Position numbers and translations under genes: made by a program. The notes beneath the pieces were generated by a model that was given only the letters and a program-made list of their open reading frames with translations, ran no database searches and was not told the origin of the DNA. A DNA stretch of 64,000 nucleotides from JBKECY01 sp047975025 (GTDB lineage: Bacteria > Bacillota > Clostridia > Lachnospirales > Lachnospiraceae): positions 40,426 through 104,425 of the forward strand of contig JBKECY010000020.1 in the NCBI GenBank assembly GCA_047975025.1, given 5' to 3'. Shown here in pieces: positions 26,450 through 34,661 of the stretch (within the stretch, counting starts at the first letter, position 1; each line of letters opens with the position of its first letter).

Positions 26450-26752
26450 ATGAATCCATCACTTATAAAACGCAGGTTCGCGGCAGTACTGATTGTGCTG
26501 CTCCTGCTGACTGCCTCGGCCGCCACACTAACGGCCAGTCAGCCGCACAACCATCGGACCCATGAAGCCGGCTGCCCCGTCTGTGTACAAATCCATACGG
26601 CCGCTGCCTTTTTAAACCAGTTATCCGGTTCCATAGAAGTACTGCTCGTTGCCGCGGTCGTTCTATGTTTTTTAGCGTTTTGCGCCGGCAGACTGCTTTA
26701 CGTGCTGACACCGCGCACGCCAATCGGTGAAAAGGTACGTCTAAACCCCTGA
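26450..26752 (+). CDS. Small membrane protein with HxH and CxxC motifs, function unknown
   Basis: A 100-residue protein not recognised as a named family. It has an N-terminal hydrophobic segment (FAAVLIVLLLLTASAATLTA) that could be a signal peptide or anchor, then HNHRTHEAGCPVCVQIH, which groups three His and two Cys as a possible metal site, and a second hydrophobic helix (VLLVAAVVLCFLAFCAG). AGGAGA precedes the ATG. It is the first gene behind the candidate Zur operator and 60 bp before the ZnuA-like gene, so a part in zinc acquisition is likely. Metal binding is an inference. Confidence 0.7.
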   Translation: MNPSLIKRRFAAVLIVLLLLTASAATLTASQPHNHRTHEAGCPVCVQIHTAAAFLNQLSGSIEVLLVAAVVLCFLAFCAGRLLYVLTPRTPIGEKVRLNP

Positions 26753-26811
26753 ATCCTTTGCATTTGTACACAACATTACCCGACACATTCAGTCTTATAC
26801 GGAGGATTTTT

Positions 26812-27774
26812 ATGAAAAAATATATTTCTGCCATACTGCTTCTGGCACTTAGCTTAGTATCACTCAGCGGATGCGGCGGCTCAACAGCATCCACATCTGC
26901 GACCACACAGGAGGACAGCTCCTCTTTGCAGGTTGTTACCAGCTTCTACGCTATGTATGACTTTGCACAAAAAGTAGGCGGGGACTCTGTGACCATCACC
27001 AATCTGGTGCCGGCCGGGACAGAACCTCACGATTGGGAGCCGACGGCTTCCGATATAGTTACCCTGGAAACTGCCGATGTCTTCATATATAACGGAGCCG
27101 GCATGGAGCACTGGGTGGAGGACGTGCTTGACTCCCTGGACAATCAGGATCTGCTTCTCGTGGAAGCTTCTCAAGGTCTGACACTGCTGCAAGGGCATTC
27201 ACACGAAGAGGACACCGAGGACACCGGTGAAGACACAGAAGAAGAAACTACGGACAGTCATGTCTGGCTGGATCCTGAGAATGCGAAATACGAAATGAAC
27301 GCAATCAAAGAAGCCTTTGTTAGTGCCGATGCAGCGAATGCCGAGCAATACGAATCTAATTATTCTGAATACAGTGCTAAATTCGATGCACTCGATGAAG
27401 CTTTCTCCACGCAGCTGGCGCCCTACAAAGATGCCAGTATTATTGTAGCGCACGAGGCTTTTGGCTATTTATGCGCCGCCTACCAGCTGAATCAGGAGGG
27501 AATTGAAGGACTCTCTCCCGACTCCGAGCCTGATGCGGCCCGTATGGAAGAAATCATTACCTTTGCCAAGGAACATAATGTGACCACGATCTTTTTTGAA
27601 GAACTTGTAAGCCCCAAGGTCGCCGAAACCATAGCCGATGAGCTGGATGCCAAAACGGCTGTGCTAAACCCCATCGAGGGACTGACACAAGAGGATCTTG
27701 ATGCAGGCAAAGAATACATTTCTATTATGGAAGAGAACTTAAAAGCCCTGGTAGCTGCTCTTTCCGGAGAATAA
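26812..27774 (+). CDS. znuA: Zinc ABC transporter substrate-binding lipoprotein (ZnuA/AdcA class)
   Basis: Cluster A-I metal-binding protein of 320 residues. The signal peptide ends at LSLSGCGGS, a lipobox. The mature part has VTSFYAMYDFAQKVGGD, VPAGTEPHDWEPTASDIVTLETADVFIYNG (first metal His), a loop with GHSHEEDTEDTGEDTEEE typical of zinc-type members, DSHVWLDPENAKYEM (second His), IVAHEAFGYL (third His) and a later FFEELVSPKVAETIADEL. The start was moved to 26812 because GGAGG lies upstream and family proteins begin MKK here. ATPase and permease genes are in the second operon. Confidence 0.92.
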   Translation: MKKYISAILLLALSLVSLSGCGGSTASTSATTQEDSSSLQVVTSFYAMYDFAQKVGGDSVTITNLVPAGTEPHDWEPTASDIVTLETADVFIYNGAGMEHWVEDVLDSLDNQDLLLVEASQGLTLLQGHSHEEDTEDTGEDTEEETTDSHVWLDPENAKYEMNAIKEAFVSADAANAEQYESNYSEYSAKFDALDEAFSTQLAPYKDASIIVAHEAFGYLCAAYQLNQEGIEGLSPDSEPDAARMEEIITFAKEHNVTTIFFEELVSPKVAETIADELDAKTAVLNPIEGLTQEDLDAGKEYISIMEENLKALVAALSGE

Positions 27775-27776
27775 GA

Positions 27777-29369
27777 ATGAAAAAGAATATCCCCGTCTAT
27801 ATGGTGACCGGCTTCCTCGGCGGAGGCAAGTCCACCTTTATTAATGAGCGGCTTCTTGCCATGCAGAAAAAGCAAACATCCGCAGCACCGCTGCACCACC
27901 TGATCATCCAGTTCGAAGAAGGCGAGATTGAGATCAGTTCTGCCCCCGGCAGCAAGAACGTCATCTGGTCCATCCGGCAGTTAGAAGAAGAGCCGGATAA
28001 AATTGCCGCTGCGCTGGTTTCTCTGATCTGCGCACAGCCGTATGACTCCATCTGGGTCGAATGCAACGGAATGGCAGATTTCAGCGTCGCCGAAGCACTG
28101 TTTTTACAGCCGCAGTTGAGCGGCCGCTGCTATATTCGCAAGGTGATTCATATATCCGAGATCACAGAGGCCCGTTACCTGCTGGGCCAGACAGGCTTCG
28201 CACCTCTGACACAGCTTACGAACAGTGATATCGCCCTGTACCAGGATACACCGGACAGGGCGGCTGTAAAAAGCTTCAAACGGCTGCTGCGCACCGTCAA
28301 CCGTTCACTCTCGGTACTCTCAGTAAAAAGCGAGGATGTGACCGACTATGTGCATACCTCCAAAAGAAACGAGGTCGGCTTCTTTTTGGCCGTCGTATTT
28401 TTATTTGTCATCTATATCCTTCTTTCACCGAGCCTGGAGGCACTCGGCTTTCCTCTGAATACCATTCTTAATGTATTTCTGGGACTGTTCCTGCAAGGAT
28501 TTCCTTTTCTGCTGATCGGGGTACTGCTGTCATCACTGATTACAGTATTTCTGCCGGATGAGAAGGTACAAAAGTTTTTTCCGAAAAATCCGGTGGCCGG
28601 CATCGCAGTCGCACTTGTAATGGGCTTTTTTGTCCCCGTATGCGACTGTGCCTCCATACCGCTGTTCAAAAGTCTGTTGAAAAAAGGAGTCCCTCTTGCA
28701 AGTGCCGTTACGTTTCTGATGGCTACACCTCTGATCAATCCTGTTGTACTGCTGTCCACATATTATGCATTTAACTCCAGTCTGACAATCATGGGACTGC
28801 GGGCAGGGCTCGGGCTGCTAAGTGCACTGCTGATCGGAATCACCTTTCTGCTTGTGCCTTCCCGCAGCTTTCTGAAGGAACAGCAGACCGGCTATTCTGC
28901 CTGCAGCTGCGGCTGCTACGAAGACAATATCGATACAAGCGACCGCAAGGGCCGGGGGCAGTTGTTTCTGCGTCATGCACAGCTGGAGCTTTTTTCTGTT
29001 GGTAAATATCTGATGGCGGGCACCCTGCTTTCGGCAATCCTGCAGACACTGAATCTGGATCTGATTAAAACACTGGGCGGCAGTGCCATGCCAATTTCTC
29101 TGGCGGCCATGATGGCCTTATCTTTTATCCTGTCCCTATGCTCGTCTTCGGATGCTGTGGTTGCGCGAAGCTTGTCCGGCTTCTTCCCCTTCTCCTCTCT
29201 GATGGGGTTTCTCGTCTTCGGACCGATGATGGATATTAAAAATGTAATGATGCTTGCAAGCGGATTTAATAAAAAGTTTATTGTCCGGCTGCTCATCACC
29301 AGCTTTGTGATTAGTTTCCTTGTTGTCGGTATCTTTGCACTGACCGGGGCAGGAGGTATCTCATTATGA
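27777..29369 (+). CDS. Fusion of a COG0523 (CobW/ZNG1-type) GTPase domain with a YraQ/DUF318 permease
   Basis: A 530-residue two-part protein. Residues 1 to about 200 match the COG0523 metal-chaperone GTPases: YMVTGFLGGGKSTFINERL is an intact Walker A, and SIWVECNGMADFSVAEAL corresponds to the Walker B region. The usual CxCC metal motif is missing and the NKxD guanine motif is not recognisable (SDIALYQDTPD stands there). The CobW C-terminal domain is replaced by a membrane domain from about residue 205 with some eight helices, containing GFFVPVCDCASIPL and FLMATPLINPVVLLSTYYAF, hallmarks of the permease family, and an internal SACSCGCYED loop. It lies 2 bp after znuA and overlaps the DUF1980 gene by 4 bp. 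Confidence 0.85.
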   Translation: MKKNIPVYMVTGFLGGGKSTFINERLLAMQKKQTSAAPLHHLIIQFEEGEIEISSAPGSKNVIWSIRQLEEEPDKIAAALVSLICAQPYDSIWVECNGMADFSVAEALFLQPQLSGRCYIRKVIHISEITEARYLLGQTGFAPLTQLTNSDIALYQDTPDRAAVKSFKRLLRTVNRSLSVLSVKSEDVTDYVHTSKRNEVGFFLAVVFLFVIYILLSPSLEALGFPLNTILNVFLGLFLQGFPFLLIGVLLSSLITVFLPDEKVQKFFPKNPVAGIAVALVMGFFVPVCDCASIPLFKSLLKKGVPLASAVTFLMATPLINPVVLLSTYYAFNSSLTIMGLRAGLGLLSALLIGITFLLVPSRSFLKEQQTGYSACSCGCYEDNIDTSDRKGRGQLFLRHAQLELFSVGKYLMAGTLLSAILQTLNLDLIKTLGGSAMPISLAAMMALSFILSLCSSSDAVVARSLSGFFPFSSLMGFLVFGPMMDIKNVMMLASGFNKKFIVRLLITSFVISFLVVGIFALTGAGGISL

Positions 29370-30187
29370 AAAACACCTGGAATATTGAAGTACTTTTTGA
29401 AAGCGCCATCTGCTTTTTCTTCTCTGCCGTTTTGCTGTATATCACTTATACCGGCGGCTATTTACAATATGTCACCCCTAAGATGGCACCTTATTTATAT
29501 TTTACAGGGATCGTCGTTGCGTTCTGGGGACTTGTCCGGCTGCGGTGGGTACGCAAGCCCCGCTACCGCAAGCGGCTGCTGCGCAGCCTGGTCCTGCTGC
29601 TGCCTGCGCTACTGCTGGTACTGCCCCATGACTCTCTGGATTCACAAAGTGTATCCGCCGCACTGACCAATGATCTGGTTACGCAGAATCAGACACAGGC
29701 CGCCACAACCCCGGCAGCAGAAGATACCACACCCGCGCAGAATACTGCATCGGATACTGCACCAAGTACGGAAGAAACGACGACACCTGCGGCGGCTTCT
29801 GCGTCACTGCCGGCCGGCCTGGATGCCGAGGCCAAAAGTATTACGGTCCCCGATGCACAATTTTATCCATGGCTTGTTGAACTTTCTACCAATACGACCG
29901 CGTATCTCGACTACCAGGTTCGCATCAAGGGCTATGTCTATCGTGATGCCACACTGCAGGGGACGCAGTTTGCGGTCGCCCGCCTGCTGATGAGCTGCTG
30001 TGCGGCCGATCTGGTGCCATGCGGCCCACTCGCCGTCTGGAGCGATGCTGCAACACTGACTGCGGATTCCTGGGTCTATGTCCAGGGTACCATCTCACAA
30101 AACGAGGCAAATGAACTTGAAATACAGGTTCTTTCCGTAGAACCTGCCGAAAAACCAGACGAAGAATATGTATATATGACCTATTGA
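29366..30187 (+). CDS. DUF1980/TIGR03943-family membrane protein (YcgQ-like)
   Basis: A 273-residue protein with two N-terminal helices (FFFSAVLLYITYTGGYLQY and YLYFTGIVVAFWGLVRL), a short third hydrophobic stretch, a long Thr/Ala/Pro-rich linker and a C-terminal soluble domain (INV-type fold with VRIKGYVYRDATL, FAVARLLMSCCAADLVPCG). Partners of the YraQ/DUF318 permeases in Bacillus (YcgR-YcgQ) have this form, and here the gene overlaps the permease fusion by 4 bp, so they probably act together. The cysteines in MSCCAADLVPC may bind metal. Biochemical function is not established. Confidence 0.82.
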   Translation: MKNTWNIEVLFESAICFFFSAVLLYITYTGGYLQYVTPKMAPYLYFTGIVVAFWGLVRLRWVRKPRYRKRLLRSLVLLLPALLLVLPHDSLDSQSVSAALTNDLVTQNQTQAATTPAAEDTTPAQNTASDTAPSTEETTTPAAASASLPAGLDAEAKSITVPDAQFYPWLVELSTNTTAYLDYQVRIKGYVYRDATLQGTQFAVARLLMSCCAADLVPCGPLAVWSDAATLTADSWVYVQGTISQNEANELEIQVLSVEPAEKPDEEYVYMTY

Positions 30188-30189
30188 CT

Positions 30190-30236
30190 AAGGTATACGT
30201 GTATTGACTTTTCAAGTAAATGCACGTATACTTTTT
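30190..30236 (+). terminator. Terminator of the first zinc operon, overlapping the next promoter
   Basis: GTATACGTG (30193-30201) and CACGTATAC (30223-30231) are a perfect inverted repeat, with an inner ACTT/AAGT pair and a T-rich tail. The same bases hold the -35 and -10 boxes of the fur-like gene. Confidence 0.72.
30204..30232 (+). promoter_or_regulatory. Promoter of the fur-znuCB operon
   Basis: TTGACT at 30204-30209 and TATACT at 30227-30232 with a 17-bp spacer. It lies inside the terminator stem of the preceding operon. Confidence 0.82.
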
Positions 30237-30244
30237 CTTATCAA

Positions 30245-30261
30245 ATGCGAATGTTTTGCAT
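30245..30261. promoter_or_regulatory. Second candidate Zur operator
   Basis: ATGCGAATGTTTTGCAT matches the upstream palindrome exactly in its left half and in 6 of 8 positions in the right half. It sits 12 bp after the -10 box, suggesting weaker or autoregulatory control of the repressor gene. Confidence 0.75.
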
Positions 30262-30277
30262 CTATTAGGAGGCTGTT

Positions 30278-30718
30278 TTGAAACAGGACGAATTACCCAT
30301 CTGGTCAAGCCAGTTCAAACGCACAAAGCAAAGAGAAATCATCTGTCGCATCTTATCTGAGTCGCCCACACCACAAAATGCCCAGGATATTTTTATACAG
30401 GTACAAAAGGAAGCACCCTATGCGCTTTCCACGATTTACCGCGTCCTGTCAGCACTTGAATCACAGCACATGATTACCCGGCTGACACTGCCCAACGAAG
30501 CAGTGCCTCGCTATGAGTGGAATCGCGGGGCCCATCTGCATTACGGTGTCTGCCTGCGCTGTCACAAACGCTTTCCGCTTGACAACTGCCCTTTTGAACA
30601 CGATTTAATCAAAGTACAGGACAGCTCTTTTCAGGTGGTCGCTCATAAGCTGGAAGTCTACGGATATTGTATGACCTGTCAGACTGATAAAAAGGAGTCA
30701 TCTCATGGACCTGATTAA
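30278..30718 (+). CDS. zur: Fur-family metalloregulator, probably Zur
   Basis: A 146-residue repressor. N-terminal winged helix (QFKRTKQREIICRILSES, APYALSTIYRVLSALESQHMI) and a C-terminal metal-binding dimerisation domain with HLHYGVCLRCHKRFPLDNCPF and CMTC, whose two CxxC pairs form the structural zinc site. The start is TTG at 30278 with AGGAGG five bases upstream; no ATG is available in a sensible place. Position between two metal-transport operons with shared operators supports zinc sensing; Fur or PerR roles cannot be fully excluded from sequence. Confidence 0.85.
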   Translation: MKQDELPIWSSQFKRTKQREIICRILSESPTPQNAQDIFIQVQKEAPYALSTIYRVLSALESQHMITRLTLPNEAVPRYEWNRGAHLHYGVCLRCHKRFPLDNCPFEHDLIKVQDSSFQVVAHKLEVYGYCMTCQTDKKESSHGPD

Positions 30719-31373
30719 AATCACAGACGTTTCTTTTTCATATTCACATGGTATCCCGGTACTCTCTGACCTCTCACTCACGATTGCTTCCGGCGATTAT
30801 GCCGTACTGTTAGGAGAAAATGGCACCGGCAAGAGCACCTTGTTAAAAGTCATTTTAGGAGAGCTCACCGCACAAAGCGGCACCGTCTCCATTCTGGGTC
30901 ATACTGGCCGTCAGGCAATCAAAGCCTGCCGTATCGGTTATGTAGCCCAAAATTCTACCGCCGCTTATCAGAATTTCCCCGCAACAGTCGAAGAGATTGT
31001 AGCCACCGGCCTGTACGGCGAAATCAAAAAGGGGCCTTTTTTCATGCGCAAGGCACGTCCGCGAATTGCCGAAGCGCTGCAGCTTCTGGATGTCGAGGAG
31101 TACAAAAAGGCTTTGTTCAGCCATCTCTCCGGAGGGCTGATGCAGCGTGTCATGCTGGCACGCGCTTTAATCTGCGACCCTTCCATCCTGCTGCTGGATG
31201 AACCAACGAATGGGGTCGATGCGCATTCGATTGAAACCTTATATACAACGCTCGACAGACTTCATGCTTCCATGGGACTTACAATCCTCATGGTCACCCA
31301 TGGCTCCTATAAGAATTGCCGCGGTGTCAATCGTGTCCTGCGGTTCGAGGAAGGTAAGGTGGAGGAAGCATGA
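30705..31373 (+). CDS. znuC: Zinc ABC transporter ATP-binding protein (ZnuC class)
   Basis: A 222-residue single-domain ATPase. Walker A LGENGTGKST, Q-loop VAQNST, signature LSGGLMQRV, Walker B LLLDEPTNGVD and the switch His in MVTHGS are all present. It overlaps the end of the repressor gene by 14 bp and the permease gene by 4 bp. It would energise the ZnuA-type receptor encoded in the first operon. Confidence 0.93.
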   Translation: MDLIKITDVSFSYSHGIPVLSDLSLTIASGDYAVLLGENGTGKSTLLKVILGELTAQSGTVSILGHTGRQAIKACRIGYVAQNSTAAYQNFPATVEEIVATGLYGEIKKGPFFMRKARPRIAEALQLLDVEEYKKALFSHLSGGLMQRVMLARALICDPSILLLDEPTNGVDAHSIETLYTTLDRLHASMGLTILMVTHGSYKNCRGVNRVLRFEEGKVEEA

Positions 31374-32182
31374 GTATACTACAATATGGATTTATGCAAC
31401 GGGCTATCATCGTGGGAATTCTGCTGGCTATCGCCGCTCCGTGCGTTGGTATGACGATTGTACTCAAGCGAAAATCAATGATCGGGGATGCGCTTTCCCA
31501 CTCTTCTCTGGCAGGTGTGGCGCTCGGACTGCTCTTAGGAATCAATCCGATTCTGGGCGCAACCGGAATCTGCATCATGGCTGCTCTGGCGATTGAGGCT
31601 ATCCAAAAGAAGATACCCCGCTATTCTGAAATGGCTATTTCCATTATCATGTCGGCCGGTATCGGTCTTGCGGGTGTATTGTCAGGGTTTGTAAAAAACA
31701 GTGCAAACTTCAACAGCTTTTTATTCGGCAGCATCGTCTCTGTCAGTATGGCAGAGGTCTGGGCTGTGGCAGGAATCAGCTGTGCTGTCATCCTCATTGT
31801 GTTTGTCTTGTACCAGGAGCTGTTCTACATAAGTTTTGATGAACGCGCAGCCCGTCTCTCCGGCGTACCAGTTCGAACTGTCAATTTTATCTTTACTTTA
31901 TTGACTGCACTGACCGTTTCGGTTTCCTCAAGAACCGTAGGGGCTCTGATCGTTTCCTCTTTGCTTGTCCTGCCGATTGCCTGCAGCATGCAGCTGGAGC
32001 GAAGCTACAAGTTCACGATTATTAGTGCTATTGGTTTTTCAGTTTTCTTTACATTGTTTGGTCTGATTTTTTCTTATTATGCACAGTGGAAGCCCGGTGG
32101 AACCATTGTACTTACGGGAGTTATATGCTTTATCCTGCTTGTCACCATCAAATCCGTACTGCGCAGAATACGTGCTTCATAG
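31370..32182 (+). CDS. znuB: Zinc ABC transporter permease (ZnuB class)
   Basis: Integral membrane subunit of 270 residues with about seven to eight helices. It contains MTIVLKRKSMIGDALSHSSLAGVALGLLLGI, a stretch highly typical of ZnuB/MntB permeases, and a C-terminal VGALIVSSLLVLPIACSMQL. It overlaps the ATPase gene by 4 bp, indicating translational coupling. Confidence 0.94.
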   Translation: MSILQYGFMQRAIIVGILLAIAAPCVGMTIVLKRKSMIGDALSHSSLAGVALGLLLGINPILGATGICIMAALAIEAIQKKIPRYSEMAISIIMSAGIGLAGVLSGFVKNSANFNSFLFGSIVSVSMAEVWAVAGISCAVILIVFVLYQELFYISFDERAARLSGVPVRTVNFIFTLLTALTVSVSSRTVGALIVSSLLVLPIACSMQLERSYKFTIISAIGFSVFFTLFGLIFSYYAQWKPGGTIVLTGVICFILLVTIKSVLRRIRAS

Positions 32183-32205
32183 TTCAATAAACAGGGGGGA
32201 ATCCT

Positions 32206-33132
32206 ATGAATAAAAGGACAAAAATTATTATTATCTGCTCCGCCGTTCTGGCGCTGGCAGTGATACTCACAGCCGTACTCGTCTATACGAAGCCGTTTAC
32301 CGGCAAGAAGACTGCCACTGCTGCTATCGCGACACCGACAGCGGCCGAAACAACTACGCCATCGCCATCACCTACCGCCGCACCCACAGAAGCACCTACC
32401 GCAACCGTACAGGCAGCAACACCTACCGCTGCCGTTACCGAAACACCCGCACCGACCGAGAGTCCCACACCAACACCGCAGCCTCAAGCTTCCGGAATAA
32501 CCGTAGGAATCGACCCGGGCCACCAAGGCTCATGGGTTGACATGAGTGCACAGGAACCTGACGGACCGGGTTCTAGTACGACAAAAGCCCGCTGCACTAC
32601 CGGCACAAGCGGTGTGTACAGCGGGGTTCCGGAATATCAGCTGAACCTTGATGTTTCGTTTAAACTCAAACAGGAGCTTGAAAACCGCGGTTATAGCGTC
32701 GTCATGACACGTACAGACAATGATGCGAATATCAGCAACTCCGAACGCGCCTTACTGGCAGCGGATGCAGGCTGTGATATCTATGTGCGTATTCATGCTA
32801 ACGGCTCTGAGAACAATTCCGTAAGCGGTGCACTGACCATGTGTCCGGGAGCGGACAATCCTTATGTAGCGCATCTGTATGCAGACAGCTACCGCCTCTC
32901 GGAAGCCATTCTGAATTCGTATTGTGCCGCCACAGGATTTGGAAATCTGGGCGTACAGGCCTACAACAACATGACCGGTATCAACTGGAGCCAGATTCCC
33001 GTCACAATCGTGGAGATGGGATTCATGTCCAATGAACATGACGACCTGACCATGGTCAATGACTCCTTCCAATATACAATGAGCAACGGAATTGCCAATG
33101 GAATTGATACTTATTTTAACATAACACGCTGA
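32206..33132 (+). CDS. N-acetylmuramoyl-L-alanine amidase (Amidase_3, zinc-dependent)
   Basis: Predicted secreted or membrane-anchored peptidoglycan amidase of 308 residues. An N-terminal helix (IIIICSAVLALAVILTAVLVY) is followed by a Thr/Pro/Ala-rich linker of about 65 residues and the catalytic domain: VGIDPGHQGS with the first zinc His, a later Glu, YVRIHANGS with the second His, and TIVEMGFMSNEHDD near the end with the catalytic Glu. It begins 23 bp after the ZnuB gene on the same strand and is followed by a terminator, so it is probably the last gene of the zinc operon. Confidence 0.9.
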   Translation: MNKRTKIIIICSAVLALAVILTAVLVYTKPFTGKKTATAAIATPTAAETTTPSPSPTAAPTEAPTATVQAATPTAAVTETPAPTESPTPTPQPQASGITVGIDPGHQGSWVDMSAQEPDGPGSSTTKARCTTGTSGVYSGVPEYQLNLDVSFKLKQELENRGYSVVMTRTDNDANISNSERALLAADAGCDIYVRIHANGSENNSVSGALTMCPGADNPYVAHLYADSYRLSEAILNSYCAATGFGNLGVQAYNNMTGINWSQIPVTIVEMGFMSNEHDDLTMVNDSFQYTMSNGIANGIDTYFNITR

Positions 33133-33154
33133 CAGTTTCTGCCAGCGTTTTTTT
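33126..33154 (+). terminator. Intrinsic terminator after the amidase gene
   Basis: ACGCTG and CAGCGT close a short hairpin with inner CAG/CTG pairing, followed by a run of T. It overlaps the last codon and stop of the amidase gene. Confidence 0.8.
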
Positions 33155-34347
33155 CACTCAACTAACGAAATGAACGGCAGCAGATACTTACGCTCATCCG
33201 TTGGACAGGCACGATAGACAAGCTGCAGCAGATACTGCATGCTTTCATAGATGTTCTGCCCATACACGACGGCATCATATCCTCGGCGCATAATAGATTC
33301 CAGTGCCTCCGTAATCGCCGGTACTGTGACAGACCATCTTTCAGACAGCAGTGATAACAATTCACTATGATAGAAAATCGTCTTGATCAAAGCGGCATAT
33401 GCCAGATCGTATACAAGCGGCATGCTGTCCGCCGGGCGTATTTCTATATACTGTTTCAGTCTGATATCATAAAATACCATGGATAAATAATGTGCAATCT
33501 CCTCTTCTCCCAAGCCATAGGTCTGGGCAAGCTCTCCAATTGGACGGGATTTCGTGTATAGATACTCTCCCTCATGCGGGATAAAAATTGCCGGTACATC
33601 GCAGATAGCTCTTGCATAGGCTTCAAACCCGAATCCCTCATCAAACACACCGGGCAGCACTCCTTCACGAGCCTGATCCACATCCTGCCAAATCTGGGCA
33701 CGACCAATATGTGCTCCTTTGCCCGGCAGTGTATAACGCCGCGCATTTTCAGTCAGCAGGTATAGGAACGGAATCAGAAGATTCGCCACTCTGTATTTTT
33801 TGACAAAATCCGCCTCGCTGGCATAATCAACGGATACCTGTGTGGAAGCCGTCCCCCGCATCATGTGGATTCCGGAGGTCCCTGTCTTTTTAAAATAGTC
33901 ATCCATGAATTCATAGCGCTTTTTGGGAATCAGCTCAATTTCCTGCGGTGTGCTCTTCGGCAGATAACCTTGTGTAAGCAGTTCATAGGAGTACTCCTCT
34001 AGAATCGGAGTCATCTGTTGGAGGAAGTCCGTATAAATCCTCTCTGCTTCCTCTACTGTCTCGCAAGAAACCATGCTGATTTCCAGCTGACTCCCCGGCT
34101 CCAGTGTAATGACGGCCTGCGGGCCTACCAGCCCCAGCAGCTGTCCTGCTTCATAAATACCTTCTGTATAATACGGTTTTAACCGCTCTAAAATCGCCTG
34201 AACGCCTCGTTTGCCATAATAGCTGACGCTCTCATGTGTGTCCTTTTTGACAACAAAATGCTCTATTTCAACACCGATTTTTTGCTGGGGCTTGCAGCCG
34301 GCGGCAAAGTAGCGGGTGAATTTTTCTATGATTTCGCTTTTTATCAT
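33154..34347 (-). CDS. Glutamate--cysteine ligase (GCS2-like family)
   Basis: Predicted to make gamma-glutamylcysteine from glutamate, cysteine and ATP. The 397-residue chain has KIGVEIEHFVVKK near the N-terminus, ITLEPGSQLEISM, and IHMMRGTASTQVSVDYASEADF, the pattern of the plant/alpha-proteobacterial and EgtA-related branch. No glutathione synthetase gene is nearby and the protein is too short for a GshAB fusion, so the product may be gamma-glutamylcysteine itself. It is convergent with the amidase gene. Upstream is a non-coding stretch with stem-loops. Confidence 0.85.
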   Translation of the reverse strand: MIKSEIIEKFTRYFAAGCKPQQKIGVEIEHFVVKKDTHESVSYYGKRGVQAILERLKPYYTEGIYEAGQLLGLVGPQAVITLEPGSQLEISMVSCETVEEAERIYTDFLQQMTPILEEYSYELLTQGYLPKSTPQEIELIPKKRYEFMDDYFKKTGTSGIHMMRGTASTQVSVDYASEADFVKKYRVANLLIPFLYLLTENARRYTLPGKGAHIGRAQIWQDVDQAREGVLPGVFDEGFGFEAYARAICDVPAIFIPHEGEYLYTKSRPIGELAQTYGLGEEEIAHYLSMVFYDIRLKQYIEIRPADSMPLVYDLAYAALIKTIFYHSELLSLLSERWSVTVPAITEALESIMRRGYDAVVYGQNIYESMQYLLQLVYRACPTDERKYLLPFISLVE

Positions 34348-34422
34348 ACTTGTATCGCTTTCTAAATGTATAATGGGTAAAGGGGCGAGGGGGAATCAAT
34401 CGGCTCACACCACGTTAGACTC

Positions 34423-34503
34423 CAGACCTTGCGGTCTGTCGTTAACTTATCGGTGAAATCAAATGTCCCCTCCGGGGACGCTTGATTTCCTTCCGATAAG
34501 TTA
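34423..34503. repeat. Small CAGACC hairpin plus long imperfect inverted repeat
   Basis: CAGACC/GGTCTG form a short hairpin, followed 5 bp later by TAACTTATCGG pairing with CCGATAAGTTA, with inner GAAATCAA/TTGATTTC and GTCCCC/GGGGAC stems. The mirrored blocks span 61 bp. It may be a REP/MITE-like element or a strong RNA structure; only one full copy is in this window. Confidence 0.6.
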
Positions 34504-34599
34504 CATTGTACCACAAATATTCAGAAACATATATCTAATTTTCATATACACGATTATTTTAGTCCACTTTTGAAGTTGTCAATAGATTCAAGGTTTTAT

Positions 34600-34628
34600 T
34601 TGACACTGCCGAATGTGAGTGCTATCAT
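34600..34628 (+). promoter_or_regulatory. Promoter of the iron alcohol dehydrogenase gene
   Basis: TTGACA at 34600-34605 and TATCAT at 34623-34628 with a 17-bp spacer, about 35 bp before the start codon. Confidence 0.75.
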
Positions 34629-34661
34629 TTATCCAGATATTATACAATAAAGGAGGACTAT

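Larger units (their letters stand above)
34348..34661. other. Intergenic region with hairpins and a promoter
   Basis: This 314-bp gap between divergent genes has no coding frame I would support. It holds a short hairpin at 34423-34438, a long imperfect stem-loop at 34443-34503, and a promoter for the alcohol dehydrogenase at 34600-34628. The rest is AT-rich. Confidence 0.7.
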
